A stretch of DNA of 64,000 nucleotides from Alkalihalobacillus sp. TS-13 (GTDB lineage Bacteria > Bacillota > Bacilli > Bacillales > Fictibacillaceae), in contig NZ_JAHKSI010000005.1 in NCBI RefSeq assembly GCF_019720915.1, positions 1 through 64,000 of the forward strand. Direction: 5' to 3'. This document shows positions 34,138 to 43,915 of the stretch, piece after piece. Within the stretch, counting starts at the first letter, position 1. Every line of letters begins with the position of its first letter. Below the pieces are notes generated by a model. The model did no database searches, had not been told where the DNA came from, and saw only the letters and a list, made by a program, of their open reading frames with translations. Position numbers and translations under genes: made by a program.

Positions 34138-35892
34138 ATGTTTTCAGTATTAATCAAACTAGGTTGGTTTTTTAAAAAACATTGGAAGCGTTATACGATA
34201 GCGATCGTTTTGCTTCAAATCGTCAACTTGATCGAGGTCGTGCCGCCAAAGCTCATTGGAATGGCGATCGATGAAATGACGATTGGATCTTTGACGGCAG
34301 AACGATTATTCCAGTTCGTCGGTTTTTATCTTGCACTGATGGTTGTGAACTACATCCTTTGTTACATATGGATGTATCAGCTATTCGGAGGAGCATTTCT
34401 GGTCGAGCGTACGATGCGCTCTAGTTTCATGCGCCATTTGTTGAAAATGAGGCCGACCTTTTATGAAAAATATCGCACAGGTGATTTGATGGCAAGAGCT
34501 ACAAACGACCTGAAAGCGATATCGATGACAGCGGGATTCGGAATATTAACATTACTTGATTCAACGTTGTTCTTAATCACAATCCTTTTCGTAATGGGCT
34601 TCATGATCAGTTGGAAGCTGACACTCGCAGCCTTGCTGCCACTTCCGATCATGGCCATTCTCATGAACCGTTACGGAAAGATGATGCATAAACGGTTTAC
34701 TACGGCCCAGGATTCATTCGGAGAGTTGAATGACCAGGTGCTTGAATCCGTTTCAGGCGTTCGTGTCATCAGGGCTTATGTCCAAGAAAAAGCAGACCAT
34801 AAACGCTTTGAGAATCTAGCGGATGATGTTTACAAAAAGAACGTTTCTGTTGCCCGGATTGATTCACTATTCGAGCCGACGATCAAAGTGCTGGTCGGTG
34901 TGAGTTATCTGATTGGATTAGGATACGGAGCGTACCTCGTATTCCATAAAACAATCACATTAGGAGAACTCGTTTCTTTCAACGTTTATCTCGGGATGTT
35001 GATCTGGCCGATGTTTGCGATCGGGGAACTGATCAATATCATGCAGCGCGGTAACGCTTCCCTGGACCGGGTCAACAATACGCTCGATTATGAACCAGAT
35101 GTAAAAGATGGCGAAAAGATCTCAGCAATCTCTGAAGCTAGTGAAATCAAGTTCAAGAACGTAACCTTCCGTTATCCAAGTTCCCAGGTCGATAACTTGA
35201 AAGATGTGTCCTTCACATTGAAGCAAGGGCAAACACTTGGAATTGTCGGGAAAACGGGAAGCGGAAAGACGACATTGATTAAGCAGCTTTTACGGGAATA
35301 TCCATTAGGTGAAGGAGAGATCTCAATTTCCGGTGTTCCGATTGATGAGATTCCGGTTTCACAGATTCAGAGCTGGATGGGCTATGTACCACAACAGCAA
35401 GTACTCTTTTCCAGATCGGTAAAAGAGAACATCCAGTTTGGCGTAACAGAAACTTCTCAAAAACGCTTGAACGAAGTCGTCGAGCTATCCTCGTTAACCG
35501 GTGACATCGAAAACCTGCCGCAGGGTATGAAAACGCTGGTTGGTGAAAAAGGAGTCGCACTTTCTGGTGGCCAGAAACAGCGGATTTCGATTGCACGTGC
35601 ATTGCTCGTCAATCCAGACATCCTTTTGTTAGATGACGCGATGTCAGCAGTAGACGGTAAAACAGAAGCGAAAATCATTGAAAGCATCCGGAATGAACGC
35701 TCAGGTAAGACGACGTTCATCACGACACACCGACTGTCTGCGGTGCAACACGCAGATTGGATCCTCGTCATGGATGAGGGGTGTGTCATTGAAGAAGGAA
35801 CACATGGAGATTTATTGAAAAACAGAGGCTGGTACAAACAGCAGTATGAAAGACAGCAGTTAGAAGACGGCTTCTCAGAAGGTGTGGTGTAA
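34138..35892 (+). CDS. bmrC: ABC multidrug exporter subunit BmrC-like
   Basis: Half-transporter of a heterodimeric type IV exporter. The 584-residue protein has six transmembrane helices (about 15-305) and one nucleotide-binding domain: Walker A GKTGSGKTT (371-379), signature LSGGQ (475-479), Walker B ILLLDD. The catalytic glutamate position is Asp500, the degenerate site known for B. subtilis BmrC. GAGAGGGGA precedes the ATG. Its stop overlaps the first possible start of bmrD. Regulation probably by the upstream leader. Confidence 0.9.
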   Translation: MFSVLIKLGWFFKKHWKRYTIAIVLLQIVNLIEVVPPKLIGMAIDEMTIGSLTAERLFQFVGFYLALMVVNYILCYIWMYQLFGGAFLVERTMRSSFMRHLLKMRPTFYEKYRTGDLMARATNDLKAISMTAGFGILTLLDSTLFLITILFVMGFMISWKLTLAALLPLPIMAILMNRYGKMMHKRFTTAQDSFGELNDQVLESVSGVRVIRAYVQEKADHKRFENLADDVYKKNVSVARIDSLFEPTIKVLVGVSYLIGLGYGAYLVFHKTITLGELVSFNVYLGMLIWPMFAIGELINIMQRGNASLDRVNNTLDYEPDVKDGEKISAISEASEIKFKNVTFRYPSSQVDNLKDVSFTLKQGQTLGIVGKTGSGKTTLIKQLLREYPLGEGEISISGVPIDEIPVSQIQSWMGYVPQQQVLFSRSVKENIQFGVTETSQKRLNEVVELSSLTGDIENLPQGMKTLVGEKGVALSGGQKQRISIARALLVNPDILLLDDAMSAVDGKTEAKIIESIRNERSGKTTFITTHRLSAVQHADWILVMDEGCVIEEGTHGDLLKNRGWYKQQYERQQLEDGFSEGVV

Positions 35893-35896
35893 CAAA

Positions 35897-37918
35897 ATGA
35901 GCGTAGGAAAACGATTATTTCAATACGCATTAAGATATAAAAAGATGATCATCATGGCATTAGCGATGTTGACGATTGCTGTCAGTGCTGAACTGACAGG
36001 TCCTTTCATCGCAAAAAAGATGATTGATAATCACATCCTCGGCATCGAAAAGCCGTGGATACAGGTGGAGAACGCTGGTGAGGACACCGTCGAGTATAAA
36101 GGGAATCATTATATTCGCACTGAGTATTTTGATGGAGATGTTTCTCAATACGAGGAGGTCCGGATTCTTCAGATAAAGCGAGACTACTTCTTTATAAATG
36201 AACCGATTGAGTTTGATGGAAACCGTTCAGTTGATGGCAGCTCGATCACCATTGAAAAAGGAAATCAGAAAGCTGTATACGAAGCAGAAGAATTATCGAC
36301 TGATCAACTTTTGGCGTTTTACCGGCCGGAAGTGAAGTGGCTCATCTATTTGAGTGCATTCTATATGGGCTTGCTGGTCGTATCAGCTATTTTCACGTAT
36401 TGGCAAAAATATATCCTGCAGAAGTCGGCGAACCGGATCATCCAGAATATGCGGACAGATGTATTCGGACAGATCCAGCGGCTTCCGGTCAATTATTTTG
36501 ATAATTTACCAGCTGGTAAGGTCGTTTCAAGAATCACGAATGATACAGAAGCGATCCGTGAGTTGTATGTAACGGTTTTAGCTCAGTTTTTTACTGGGAT
36601 CATCTACATCTTCGGAATTTTGACTGCATTGTTTTTCCTTGATGTACGATTGGCGATGATTTGTTCAGTCATCATTCCGATCATGTTCGTCTGGATCATT
36701 ATGTACCGTAGATATGCTTCCAAATACAATCACCTCATTCGTCAGCGTTTGAGTGATCTGAATGCGATGATCAACGAATCGATCCAGGGGATGACAATCA
36801 TCCAGGCGTTTCGCCGTCAAAAGCAGACGACAGATGAATTTGAGAAGATCAACGAAGAATACTTTAGTTATCGCAACAAGCTCTTGAGTTTGGATGCCTT
36901 GATGTCCCATAACCTCGTGAACCTGCTTCGTAACGTAGCATTCGTTACGTTGATCTGGTATTTCGGTGGGGCGTCATTGACAGCGACGACTGCTGTTTCA
37001 GTAGGTGTTCTGTATGCATTCGTCGATTACTTGAACCGTCTATTCCAACCGATTACAGGGATCGTAACGCAGCTAGCAAACCTTGAACAGGCACTTGTTT
37101 CAGGTGAGCGGGTTTTCCGACTACTTGATCGTGAAGGAGAGGACGTTTCAGATACGAAGATTTCCCGTTATAAAGGGAATGTTGTTTTTGACGATGTCAC
37201 TTTCGCTTATAAAGAAGATGAAAATGTGTTGAAGAACATATCCTTTGAAGCGGAACAAGGCCAGACCGTCGCTCTTGTCGGTCACACTGGCTCCGGAAAA
37301 AGTTCGATCATGAATCTGTTGTTCCGTTTTTACGATGTAGAACATGGGAAAATCATGATCGATGGCCAGGATATCCAGACGATGACAAGACAAGATCTTC
37401 GTAAGCATATGGGGATCGTACTTCAGGATCCGTTCCTTTTTACAGGGACGATCGCATCCAATGTAAGCTTGGATGACCCGTCGATTACGAGAGAGACGGT
37501 AGAAAAAGCATTACGTGATGTCGGGGCAGAACCGTTTATCAAACAGCTTCCCAAAGAATATGATGAGCCCGTAATCGAAAAAGGAAGCACATTGTCAGCA
37601 GGTCAAAGACAGCTCATTTCCTTTGCGCGGGCGCTTGCATATAATCCAGCGATTCTGATTTTGGATGAAGCGACGGCGAACATCGATACGGAAACTGAGG
37701 CAATCATCCAGGAAGCATTGGAGGTCTTGAAAAAAGGACGTACAACATTCATCATTGCTCACAGACTTTCTACGATTAAAAGCGCTGATCAGATCCTCGT
37801 GCTTGATCGCGGCCGAATCGTCGAAAGGGGTTCACACGATGAACTGATGGAAGCGAAAGGCAAGTACTATCAAATGTATCAACTGCAGCAAGGAGTAAAA
37901 GAATCTCAAGCTGTTTGA
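35897..37918 (+). CDS. bmrD: ABC multidrug exporter subunit BmrD-like
   Basis: Partner of the preceding gene; carries the competent ATPase site. The 673 residues equal the length of B. subtilis BmrD (YheH). An extracellular insertion (about 50-140) between the first two transmembrane helices is typical of BmrD. Walker A VGHTGSGKSS near 462, signature LSAGQ (566-570), Walker B LILDE with Glu591. The ATG at 35897 is used; the upstream GTG in the same frame overlaps the bmrC stop. The pair exports drugs such as doxorubicin in B. subtilis. Confidence 0.92.
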   Translation: MSVGKRLFQYALRYKKMIIMALAMLTIAVSAELTGPFIAKKMIDNHILGIEKPWIQVENAGEDTVEYKGNHYIRTEYFDGDVSQYEEVRILQIKRDYFFINEPIEFDGNRSVDGSSITIEKGNQKAVYEAEELSTDQLLAFYRPEVKWLIYLSAFYMGLLVVSAIFTYWQKYILQKSANRIIQNMRTDVFGQIQRLPVNYFDNLPAGKVVSRITNDTEAIRELYVTVLAQFFTGIIYIFGILTALFFLDVRLAMICSVIIPIMFVWIIMYRRYASKYNHLIRQRLSDLNAMINESIQGMTIIQAFRRQKQTTDEFEKINEEYFSYRNKLLSLDALMSHNLVNLLRNVAFVTLIWYFGGASLTATTAVSVGVLYAFVDYLNRLFQPITGIVTQLANLEQALVSGERVFRLLDREGEDVSDTKISRYKGNVVFDDVTFAYKEDENVLKNISFEAEQGQTVALVGHTGSGKSSIMNLLFRFYDVEHGKIMIDGQDIQTMTRQDLRKHMGIVLQDPFLFTGTIASNVSLDDPSITRETVEKALRDVGAEPFIKQLPKEYDEPVIEKGSTLSAGQRQLISFARALAYNPAILILDEATANIDTETEAIIQEALEVLKKGRTTFIIAHRLSTIKSADQILVLDRGRIVERGSHDELMEAKGKYYQMYQLQQGVKESQAV

Positions 37919-37936
37919 AAAGAGTAAACCAACGGA

Positions 37937-37974
37937 AGACCTCAGCATTTGTCAGATGCTGAGGTCTTTTTTTA
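37937..37974 (+). terminator. Terminator after bmrD
   Basis: GACCTCAGCAT/ATGCTGAGGTC with TTTTTTT. Confidence 0.92.
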
Positions 37975-38006
37975 ACCATTGGACAAGAAAGGAAGTAGAA
38001 ACGCAA

Positions 38007-38119
38007 ACCAGTCTCAAAACGGCTCTGATTGGGACAGGAAGAGGAGGATCATGCGTGAACCTGTCTCAAAACTGCCTTGATTGGAACAGGAAGTTAAGAA
38101 CTAAAACTGTCTCAATAAA
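38007..38119 (+). repeat. Locus-specific repeat block D (CTGTCTCAA palindromic words)
   Basis: CTGTCTCAAAAC-like words face inverted words TTGATTGG-ACAGG. Two full palindromic pairs (about 38011-38041 and 38060-38090) and one half (38105-38115). The intervening five bases differ (ggctc, tgcc). No ORF here is convincing. The remaining 38120-38255 holds no recognised signal except the RBS of the next gene. Confidence 0.72.
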
Positions 38120-38255
38120 GTGCTATCAAAAGAAACGAAAAAAGGGGAACGAACTGTATGAAGCGAATTAAGTAAAGAGATTTCTATTATCAAGAGAACA
38201 TATACTCATAGTAAGGGGTTATCAGGTTGAAGAGGAAAGGACAAGGGGGTTTAAA

Positions 38256-39533
38256 ATGAAGAAAAAAGAGGTTTATTCCTGGACGATGTATGATTGGGCC
38301 AACTCAGCTTTCGCCACTACCATCATGGCTGCGGTGCTGCCGATTTTCTATTATGATGTCGCTGCCAAAAATATCGACAAGACGACCGCGACAGCCTACT
38401 GGGGATATTCGCAATCCATCGCTGTATTAATCGTTGCTTTATTGGCACCGATTCTGGGGGCAATTGCAGATCATTCGAATTCTAAAATGAAGTTTCTTCG
38501 ATTTTTCGCTTATATGGGGATTCTTGCAAGTATCCTCCTCGCATTTGTTGGTGAAGGCGACTACATTCTCGCCTCAATCCTATTGATTGCTGGGACGATT
38601 GGGTTTTCTGGCGGAAACGTGTTTTATGATGGCTTCTTACCGGAAATCGCTTCTAAGAATGAGATCGATCGGGTATCTGCCCGCGGCTATGCTTTCGGTT
38701 ATATCGGCGGGGGAGTCTTGCTCCTCATCAACCTGATGATGATCATGAATCCATCCTGGTTTTTCATTCCGAACTCGCTGCTCGCTACACAGATTTCCTT
38801 TGCCAGTGTCGGTGTTTGGTGGTTCATCTTTTCGATACCGATGTTCCGTAATATAAAAGAAGTGAAGCATGAGCAGCCTCAGATAAAAGGATCCTACTTC
38901 AAAATAGGCTTCAAACGGGTGTTGACGACCTTCAAGGAAATCAAACAGTTCAAGCAGCTGTTGTTATTCTTAGTCGCATTTTGGCTGTTTAATGACGGGA
39001 TATCGACCATCATCAAAATGGCCACGATTTATGGAAGAGATATTGGTATCGGCTCAAATGATCTAATCGCAGCCTTATTGATTACTCAGTTTGTCGGTAT
39101 TCCTTTCGCTTTCCTTTTCGGGTACCTTGCGAAAAGACTACAAGCGAAGCGTGCCCTCTATATTGCTTTATGGACGTATGTGGTCATTGTTCTTTTAGGA
39201 TATTTCATGGAAACTGCTGCACACTTTTACGCGCTTGCTATTATGGTCGGTTTTGTACAAGGAGGGGCTCAGGCGTTGAGCCGATCGATCTTCGGAAGCA
39301 TGGTACCGGAGAATCGTCATGCGGAATTTTACGGATTTTATGGTATATCCGCGAAATTTTCTGCGATCTTCGGTCCATTTGTTTTCGGAATCGTCGGTCA
39401 GCTCACAGGGTCAACGCGACTTGGTATCGTGTCGCTGATCATCTTCTTCCTTGCTGGAATCTTCATCCTTTCACGTGTCGATATCGATAAAGGAAAGAAG
39501 GAAGCGGGTTATCCCTCAGACTTAACGATGTAA
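38256..39533 (+). CDS. Atg22/UMF1-type MFS transporter
   Basis: A 425-residue protein with about 12 transmembrane helices. The N-terminus SWTMYDWANSAFATTIMAAVLP is the signature of the Atg22/UMF1 family (B. subtilis YxiO type), whose yeast member exports amino acids from the vacuole. Further marks are GAIADHSNSKMK, GGNVFYDGFLPEIA and GFVQGGAQALSRSIFGSMVP. Substrate unknown. GGGGG precedes the ATG. Confidence 0.88.
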   Translation: MKKKEVYSWTMYDWANSAFATTIMAAVLPIFYYDVAAKNIDKTTATAYWGYSQSIAVLIVALLAPILGAIADHSNSKMKFLRFFAYMGILASILLAFVGEGDYILASILLIAGTIGFSGGNVFYDGFLPEIASKNEIDRVSARGYAFGYIGGGVLLLINLMMIMNPSWFFIPNSLLATQISFASVGVWWFIFSIPMFRNIKEVKHEQPQIKGSYFKIGFKRVLTTFKEIKQFKQLLLFLVAFWLFNDGISTIIKMATIYGRDIGIGSNDLIAALLITQFVGIPFAFLFGYLAKRLQAKRALYIALWTYVVIVLLGYFMETAAHFYALAIMVGFVQGGAQALSRSIFGSMVPENRHAEFYGFYGISAKFSAIFGPFVFGIVGQLTGSTRLGIVSLIIFFLAGIFILSRVDIDKGKKEAGYPSDLTM

Positions 39534-39543
39534 CCAAAGGAAT

Positions 39544-39572
39544 GGGCTGCCTCTTTTGGAGACAGCCCTGGC
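39544..39572 (+). terminator. Hairpin after the MFS gene
   Basis: GGGCTGCCTC/GAGACAGCCC strong stem, but no clean T run follows. Confidence 0.55.
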
Positions 39573-39589
39573 TTTGGTTTGTACATTTT

Positions 39590-40513
39590 TTATAAAATCG
39601 GTTCGTATTGTTTGTTTTCGAGGCGTAAGGATAAGTCCTTGCCGACGTCATAACAGACATTACCAAGCTTTTCTTTCAACTTTTCATATTGCTCCATATT
39701 GTCATCATACCAATATCCTTTTAGTAGTGTGAGAATTTCTGTTCCTTCATCGACTGCGTTTTCAAACAATTCCATAAACGATTCTTCATGATGCTCATCG
39801 GATTGGGCAGGATGTTTCCATGGCGTTTTTGATTCATTCAAATAATCGACATCATCAACATGTTTTTGATAGGAGAAGGGCTGGACCTTTTCTTTTAGAA
39901 GCTTGTTTTTCCAGCCTAACGGGTCGTATAGGACACGTAATGCTTTTTGCATATGTTGATAGGACTGTTGTACATATCCAGCTGGCATTTTTTCATGAAG
40001 TTCAGGGAAGGTGTCACTGATCTTTTCTTCAAGCATTTTCTCGATCGGCTCATGAAGCTTTTTTCCGATTGCCAGCTCTTTATACACTGGTGTGTTCCAG
40101 GTTTCGATGTTTTTGTACTTTTTCATCATAAATGTATCAATGATGATTTCGAGCTTTTGATGACGATTGCCTTTTGTACCGGATCGATAGTTTATGTAAG
40201 GGTGTGTATTTCTGTCCAGAATGTGGTGTGTAATAAAGCCGGTCGTAAATGCAGTCAATTTCGCGTCCTCAAGTCTTTCTTTCGTATGATCAATCAATTT
40301 CAAAAGGAAGTCGCCGCAGTGTTCATGGTGGATCCGGTCCCCGACTTCTGTAACAGAGGTTTCCTTCCAAGGCCAGAAGTTATGATAGAAAAAAGGATCA
40401 GGCCCTTGGGTACCAAAGTTGAAGTATGGTTCTGATTTTTCATTCAAATCGATGATTCCTGAGCGCTTTAATACAACTTCCCCAAAGTATATGTGGGTCC
40501 AGACATTCGGCAT
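39590..40513 (-). CDS. Zinc-dependent phospholipase C-type protein
   Basis: A 307-residue protein of the zinc-dependent phospholipase C / S1-P1-like superfamily: start MPNVWTHIYFGEVVL supplies the N-terminal Trp/His metal ligands, followed by GTQGPDPFFYHNFWPW, a His cluster in HHEHCGDFLL and GFITHHILDRNTHPYINY. No signal peptide is visible, so it is likely cytosolic. Function in bacilli is not known. ATG at 40513 follows AAAGGTGG; the frame extends upstream without an RBS. Confidence 0.82.
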   Translation of the reverse strand: MPNVWTHIYFGEVVLKRSGIIDLNEKSEPYFNFGTQGPDPFFYHNFWPWKETSVTEVGDRIHHEHCGDFLLKLIDHTKERLEDAKLTAFTTGFITHHILDRNTHPYINYRSGTKGNRHQKLEIIIDTFMMKKYKNIETWNTPVYKELAIGKKLHEPIEKMLEEKISDTFPELHEKMPAGYVQQSYQHMQKALRVLYDPLGWKNKLLKEKVQPFSYQKHVDDVDYLNESKTPWKHPAQSDEHHEESFMELFENAVDEGTEILTLLKGYWYDDNMEQYEKLKEKLGNVCYDVGKDLSLRLENKQYEPIL

Positions 40514-40970
40514 GCGATCGCCACCTTTATTTTTATCGATTCTATCTGAATTATATCGGATATCTAAATTTATGAAAACGATTGGAGGGAAATAATGCAT
40601 CCAATGTTTACTTTTTTACCGGATTCCCAAGATTTCTTGCTACGAAGCTGATTGGGGAATTATCCATTCAAGATCTGCCTGTTGTTGGTTCATGAATAAC
40701 AGTTGGAAAAAGCCCAGGCGAGGATCGAGAAATTCGAAAACCAGGAAAGATATTCGATACTGCACGGAGATATCACAAAAGGAACTGGGATTGGAAGATA
40801 CACTTATCAGAAGAGACATCACGCATGTGTTTTTAGCAGCCATCTATGACCCAAGACCACGGATTTTTATCCCATCCTTGTAGTTTTGCGCCGAGTAACC
40901 GCAGGAATTAACAATTCGACTAATAAAAAACCGACCCGCTCTTATTAGAGGTTGAGGTCGATTTGGTCAT
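40514..40970. other. Gap with no assignable gene
   Basis: About 450 bp. GGAGGGAAATAATG at 40585-40598 is a good plus-strand RBS and start, but its frame stops after 18 codons. A 63-codon plus-strand frame (40692-40883) and an opposite 67-codon frame lack RBS or family features. It may be a decayed small gene such as the yheE position in B. subtilis; I could not reconstruct it. Confidence 0.4.
40921..40962 (-). terminator. Terminator after psd
   Basis: On the minus strand CGACC..CCTCT pairs with AGAG..GGTCGG and is followed by TTTTTTA. Confidence 0.65.
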
Positions 40971-41825
40971 TCAATTGATTTGTTGTTCAAGACGTTTCAC
41001 CCGATGGCCGAGCGGTTGGCCCATTTTTACAGATGAGCCAGGTTCTATAGAGGGATTGATCGAAATCAGATTTTCTTCGAATAAAAGGATGACAGTCGAT
41101 CCAAACTCAAAATGACCAATTTCATCGCCTTTATAAACAGGGAGCATTGTTTCTAGCGTATTTTTCAATGGTTGCCCTTTGTGATGTTCTTCAACCTGAT
41201 CCTTAAACGCCAGTTGCACACTTCCTACAATCAAGGCGCCTATTTTTACGATGGCCAATTGGCCTGTAGCACTATTGAGATACGTAGCAATCCGTTCATT
41301 CTTTGTGAAAATTCCCTTAACCGCATCGACTCCAAATTTATTTACTGGATAAAGGCGACCCGGTATGTAGGAATAGTCAGTAATAGAGCCGTCAATTGGG
41401 GCGTGGATCCGATGGTAATCCTTTGGACTTAAATAAATGGTCATAAAGGAACCGTTACGGAAATCTCGTGCTTTGTTTTTATCGTTCAAAAGACTTTCTA
41501 CGGTATACGATTCACCTTTTGCCTGAATGAGTGTGCCGTTTTTGATTTCACCGACTTGGGTGACTGTACCATCTGCAGGACTTATTAATGTATCAATGTG
41601 TGCATCCACAGGCCGTGCATGTGGTTTTAAGGTTCTTTTGAAAAATTCGTTTAGGTTTTTATATTCATGAAGCGGCTTTTCAATCATGCTCATATCGATT
41701 TTATAAAATTTCACATATGCCTTGATTGCAAATCGGCTGAACGGAGCCTTCATAAAAGAACCGATAAAGTAAGTAATGGTATGATGAGGTAAACAAAATA
41801 AAAGGTATTTCAAAAAAATTTTCAT
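40971..41825 (-). CDS. psd: Phosphatidylserine decarboxylase proenzyme
   Basis: Makes phosphatidylethanolamine from phosphatidylserine in the membrane. The 284-residue proenzyme cleaves itself at the Gly242-Ser243 bond in EFGSTVILLF to form the pyruvoyl group; the usual LGST is FGST here. Other motifs are SPADGTV, MTIYLSPKDYHRIHAPIDG and GALIVGSVQ. The N-terminus has a weak hydrophobic segment. GGAGAAAA precedes the ATG. No pssA is next to it, unlike in B. subtilis, where psd is at another locus. Confidence 0.92.
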   Translation of the reverse strand: MKIFLKYLLFCLPHHTITYFIGSFMKAPFSRFAIKAYVKFYKIDMSMIEKPLHEYKNLNEFFKRTLKPHARPVDAHIDTLISPADGTVTQVGEIKNGTLIQAKGESYTVESLLNDKNKARDFRNGSFMTIYLSPKDYHRIHAPIDGSITDYSYIPGRLYPVNKFGVDAVKGIFTKNERIATYLNSATGQLAIVKIGALIVGSVQLAFKDQVEEHHKGQPLKNTLETMLPVYKGDEIGHFEFGSTVILLFEENLISINPSIEPGSSVKMGQPLGHRVKRLEQQIN

Positions 41826-42067
41826 TTTTTTCTCCTAAAAATGATACTTATAATTCCAATTGCTTAAGAACAGGTTTAGTATTCGATGAAATGGCTTTAT
41901 GAACAATACCAATATTATACTTCCTAATGACAAGCGTGTTAATAAAAAAATAAAGAAAAAAACAAATCGATTTACAAATAAGGGAAGACTATTTTAATAA
42001 ATAGGGTTTTCAGGCAGACGTAAATTAGGTACGATAGATTCGTTATACATGGCACAGTAAAGGTTGT

Positions 42068-43423
42068 ATGAAAATGAAAAGAAACCCAAGACTACGTAAA
42101 ATACGTTTAACTTCCGTACAAATGATCATATTATTCTATCTCGGTGCAGTAGTTCTGGCAACCTCGCTGCTTAGTCTGCCATACGCTCATCGTGGCGGGA
42201 TGGAATGGTCTTTCATAGATGCTCTATTCACCGCGGTCAGTGCCATCAGTGTTACAGGATTGACTGTAGTCAATACAGCAGAAACCTTCAATGAATTCGG
42301 TTATTTCATCTTAGCTTTTGTCTTGCAATTCGGTGGAATCGGAATCATGACCCTGGGCACGTTCATCTGGTTGTTGGTGGGTAAGCGTATTACTCTGAAA
42401 GAACGCCAACTGATCATGGCTGATCAAAACCTCTCGACCCTTCAAGGCCTTGTCAGAATCATGAAGCAGATTCTGTTTCTGATCCTTATCATCGAGTCGA
42501 TTGGCACATTGATCTTAGGTGTCTATTTCATGAATTATTTTGATACATGGCAACAATCATTTATACAAGGATTCTTTGCTTCCGTCAGTGCGACCACAAA
42601 TGGTGGGTTTGATATCACTGGACAATCCTTACGTCCATTCGCAAATGACTATTTTGTACAGTTCATCAACATTTTGCTGATGATATTAGGTGCAATCGGA
42701 TTCCCGGTACTTCTTGAAGTAAAAGAATATCTGATTTCAAAAAACGGGAGATATCAATTTTCACTCTTTACAAAGCTCACAACTGTCACTTTTTTGTGTT
42801 TAGTTGTGGTAGGGACTTTATTTATCATTTTACTAGAACATAATTTATTTTATGAAGATAAGTCCTGGCATCAAGCTTTGTTTTATTCCTTATTCCAATC
42901 CGTTACGACGAGAAGCGGCGGTTTATCAACAATGGACATGAATTTGTTTTCAGAGCCGACCCAGTTGTTTCTATCTGCATTGATGTTCATTGGTGCTTCC
43001 CCAAGTTCTGTAGGTGGAGGTATCCGGACCACGACATTTGTGATCGTCATTTTAGCGATACTGTCGTTTGCAAAAGGAAATCAGACAATTAAAGTCTTCC
43101 GACGTGAACTGTTGATGGAAGATGTCCATAAAGCATTCGTCGTCCTAAGTGTTGCTGTCATGATGTTTGTTACCGCAGTGCTCTTATTGATGTATAGCGA
43201 ATCTGCACCAATGATCCCGATTGTATTTGAAGTTGCATCTGCCTTCGGTACATGCGGCTTATCGATGGGGCTGACACCAGAGTTGAGCTCATTTGGCAAA
43301 ATCATTGTCATCCTATTGATGTTCATCGGTCGTGTAGGAATACTCTCTTTCTTGTTCATCATTCGAGGTAAGATTGTAAAAGAAACATATCATTATCCGA
43401 AAGAACATGTCATCATCGGTTAA
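42068..43423 (+). CDS. KtrB/KtrD-type potassium channel subunit
   Basis: A 451-residue membrane protein of the Trk/Ktr/HKT superfamily with four M1-P-M2 repeats. Filter-region glycines are visible in AISVTGLTVVNT, ATTNGGFDITG, SVTTRSGGLSTMD and SAFGTCGLSMG. The length fits KtrB/KtrD. The RCK subunit (KtrA/KtrC) is not beside it, so it must be supplied from elsewhere, as KtrD is. No c-di-AMP riboswitch is obvious in the 240-bp upstream gap. AAAGG precedes the ATG; an ATG two codons in is equally possible. Confidence 0.88.
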   Translation: MKMKRNPRLRKIRLTSVQMIILFYLGAVVLATSLLSLPYAHRGGMEWSFIDALFTAVSAISVTGLTVVNTAETFNEFGYFILAFVLQFGGIGIMTLGTFIWLLVGKRITLKERQLIMADQNLSTLQGLVRIMKQILFLILIIESIGTLILGVYFMNYFDTWQQSFIQGFFASVSATTNGGFDITGQSLRPFANDYFVQFINILLMILGAIGFPVLLEVKEYLISKNGRYQFSLFTKLTTVTFLCLVVVGTLFIILLEHNLFYEDKSWHQALFYSLFQSVTTRSGGLSTMDMNLFSEPTQLFLSALMFIGASPSSVGGGIRTTTFVIVILAILSFAKGNQTIKVFRRELLMEDVHKAFVVLSVAVMMFVTAVLLLMYSESAPMIPIVFEVASAFGTCGLSMGLTPELSSFGKIIVILLMFIGRVGILSFLFIIRGKIVKETYHYPKEHVIIG

Positions 43424-43457
43424 ATCGATCAGGCGAAAGCCTGGTCGATTTTTTTGC
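43424..43457 (+). terminator. Terminator after the Ktr gene
   Basis: AAATCGATCAGGC/GCCTGGTCGATTT with GAAA loop and T run. Confidence 0.9.
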
Positions 43458-43530
43458 ACTTAAAGAATGTATAGGCATAACTAGGGTACAGCATACGCCA
43501 ATGCTTTTTCATCAGGTTTATTTTCCTGCT
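43458..43530 (+). repeat. Short hairpin repeat, degenerate copy
   Basis: ACTTAAAGAATGTATAGG, CATAACTAGGG and CATCAGGTTTATTTTC. Recognisable by both ends; middle decayed. Confidence 0.5.
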
Positions 43531-43570
43531 GGTATGTCTATAGCTGTAATAATTTCCAATCGAAATATAT

Positions 43571-43599
43571 GAATAAGGCATTCTCAATAACGCAAACTA
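43571..43599 (+). promoter_or_regulatory. Candidate sigma-G promoter of the SASP gene
   Basis: GAATA, 17-nt spacer, CAAACTA, compared with the sigma-G pattern GHATR and CATNMTA (one mismatch). 26 bp before the start codon. Confidence 0.5.
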
Positions 43600-43625
43600 T
43601 GTGTACCAAGGAGGAGGTGAGATAC

Positions 43626-43823
43626 ATGGCTCAAAACAACAACCGTAACCAATTGGTAGTACCAGGTGCTCAAGCAGCTTTAGACCAAATGAAGACTGAA
43701 ATCGCTTCTGAATTTGGTGTACAACTTGGACCAGACACAACTTCTCGTGCTAACGGATCTGTAGGTGGAGAAATCACTAAGCGTCTTGTTCAACAAGCTC
43801 AATCACAAATGGGTGGAAGATAA
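43626..43823 (+). CDS. ssp: Alpha/beta-type small acid-soluble spore protein
   Basis: Major spore DNA-binding protein that saturates the spore chromosome and protects it from UV and heat. The 65-residue protein has the GPR protease cleavage site region [10 protein letters not shown], then [22 protein letters not shown], all conserved. AAGGAGGAGGTG precedes the ATG; upstream in-frame codons are not used. Position matches B. subtilis sspB between the bmr and yheC/D genes. Expected to be forespore-specific (sigma-G). Confidence 0.95.
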   Translation: MAQNNNRNQLVVPGAQAALDQMKTEIASEFGVQLGPDTTSRANGSVGGEITKRLVQQAQSQMGGR

Positions 43824-43846
43824 CATTAAAACTATGGCTTCCGAAG

Positions 43847-43880
43847 GGGTGGAGAAATCCATCCCTTCTTTCCACATCTT
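43847..43880 (+). terminator. Terminator after the SASP gene
   Basis: GAAGGGGTGGA/TCCATCCCTTC with GAAA loop and TTT. Confidence 0.83.
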
Positions 43881-43915
43881 ATAATACGTTCTGTTATTAG
43901 TAATTTTGATCTTGG

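Noticed and set aside
40692-40883. 63-codon ORF in the gap before psd
   Set aside because: No RBS, no family features, and an equally long ORF on the other strand. Possibly a decayed gene; listed only as a gap.
41826-42067. c-di-AMP (ydaO-type) riboswitch upstream of the Ktr gene
   Set aside because: The conserved riboswitch motifs are not visible in the 240-bp gap.
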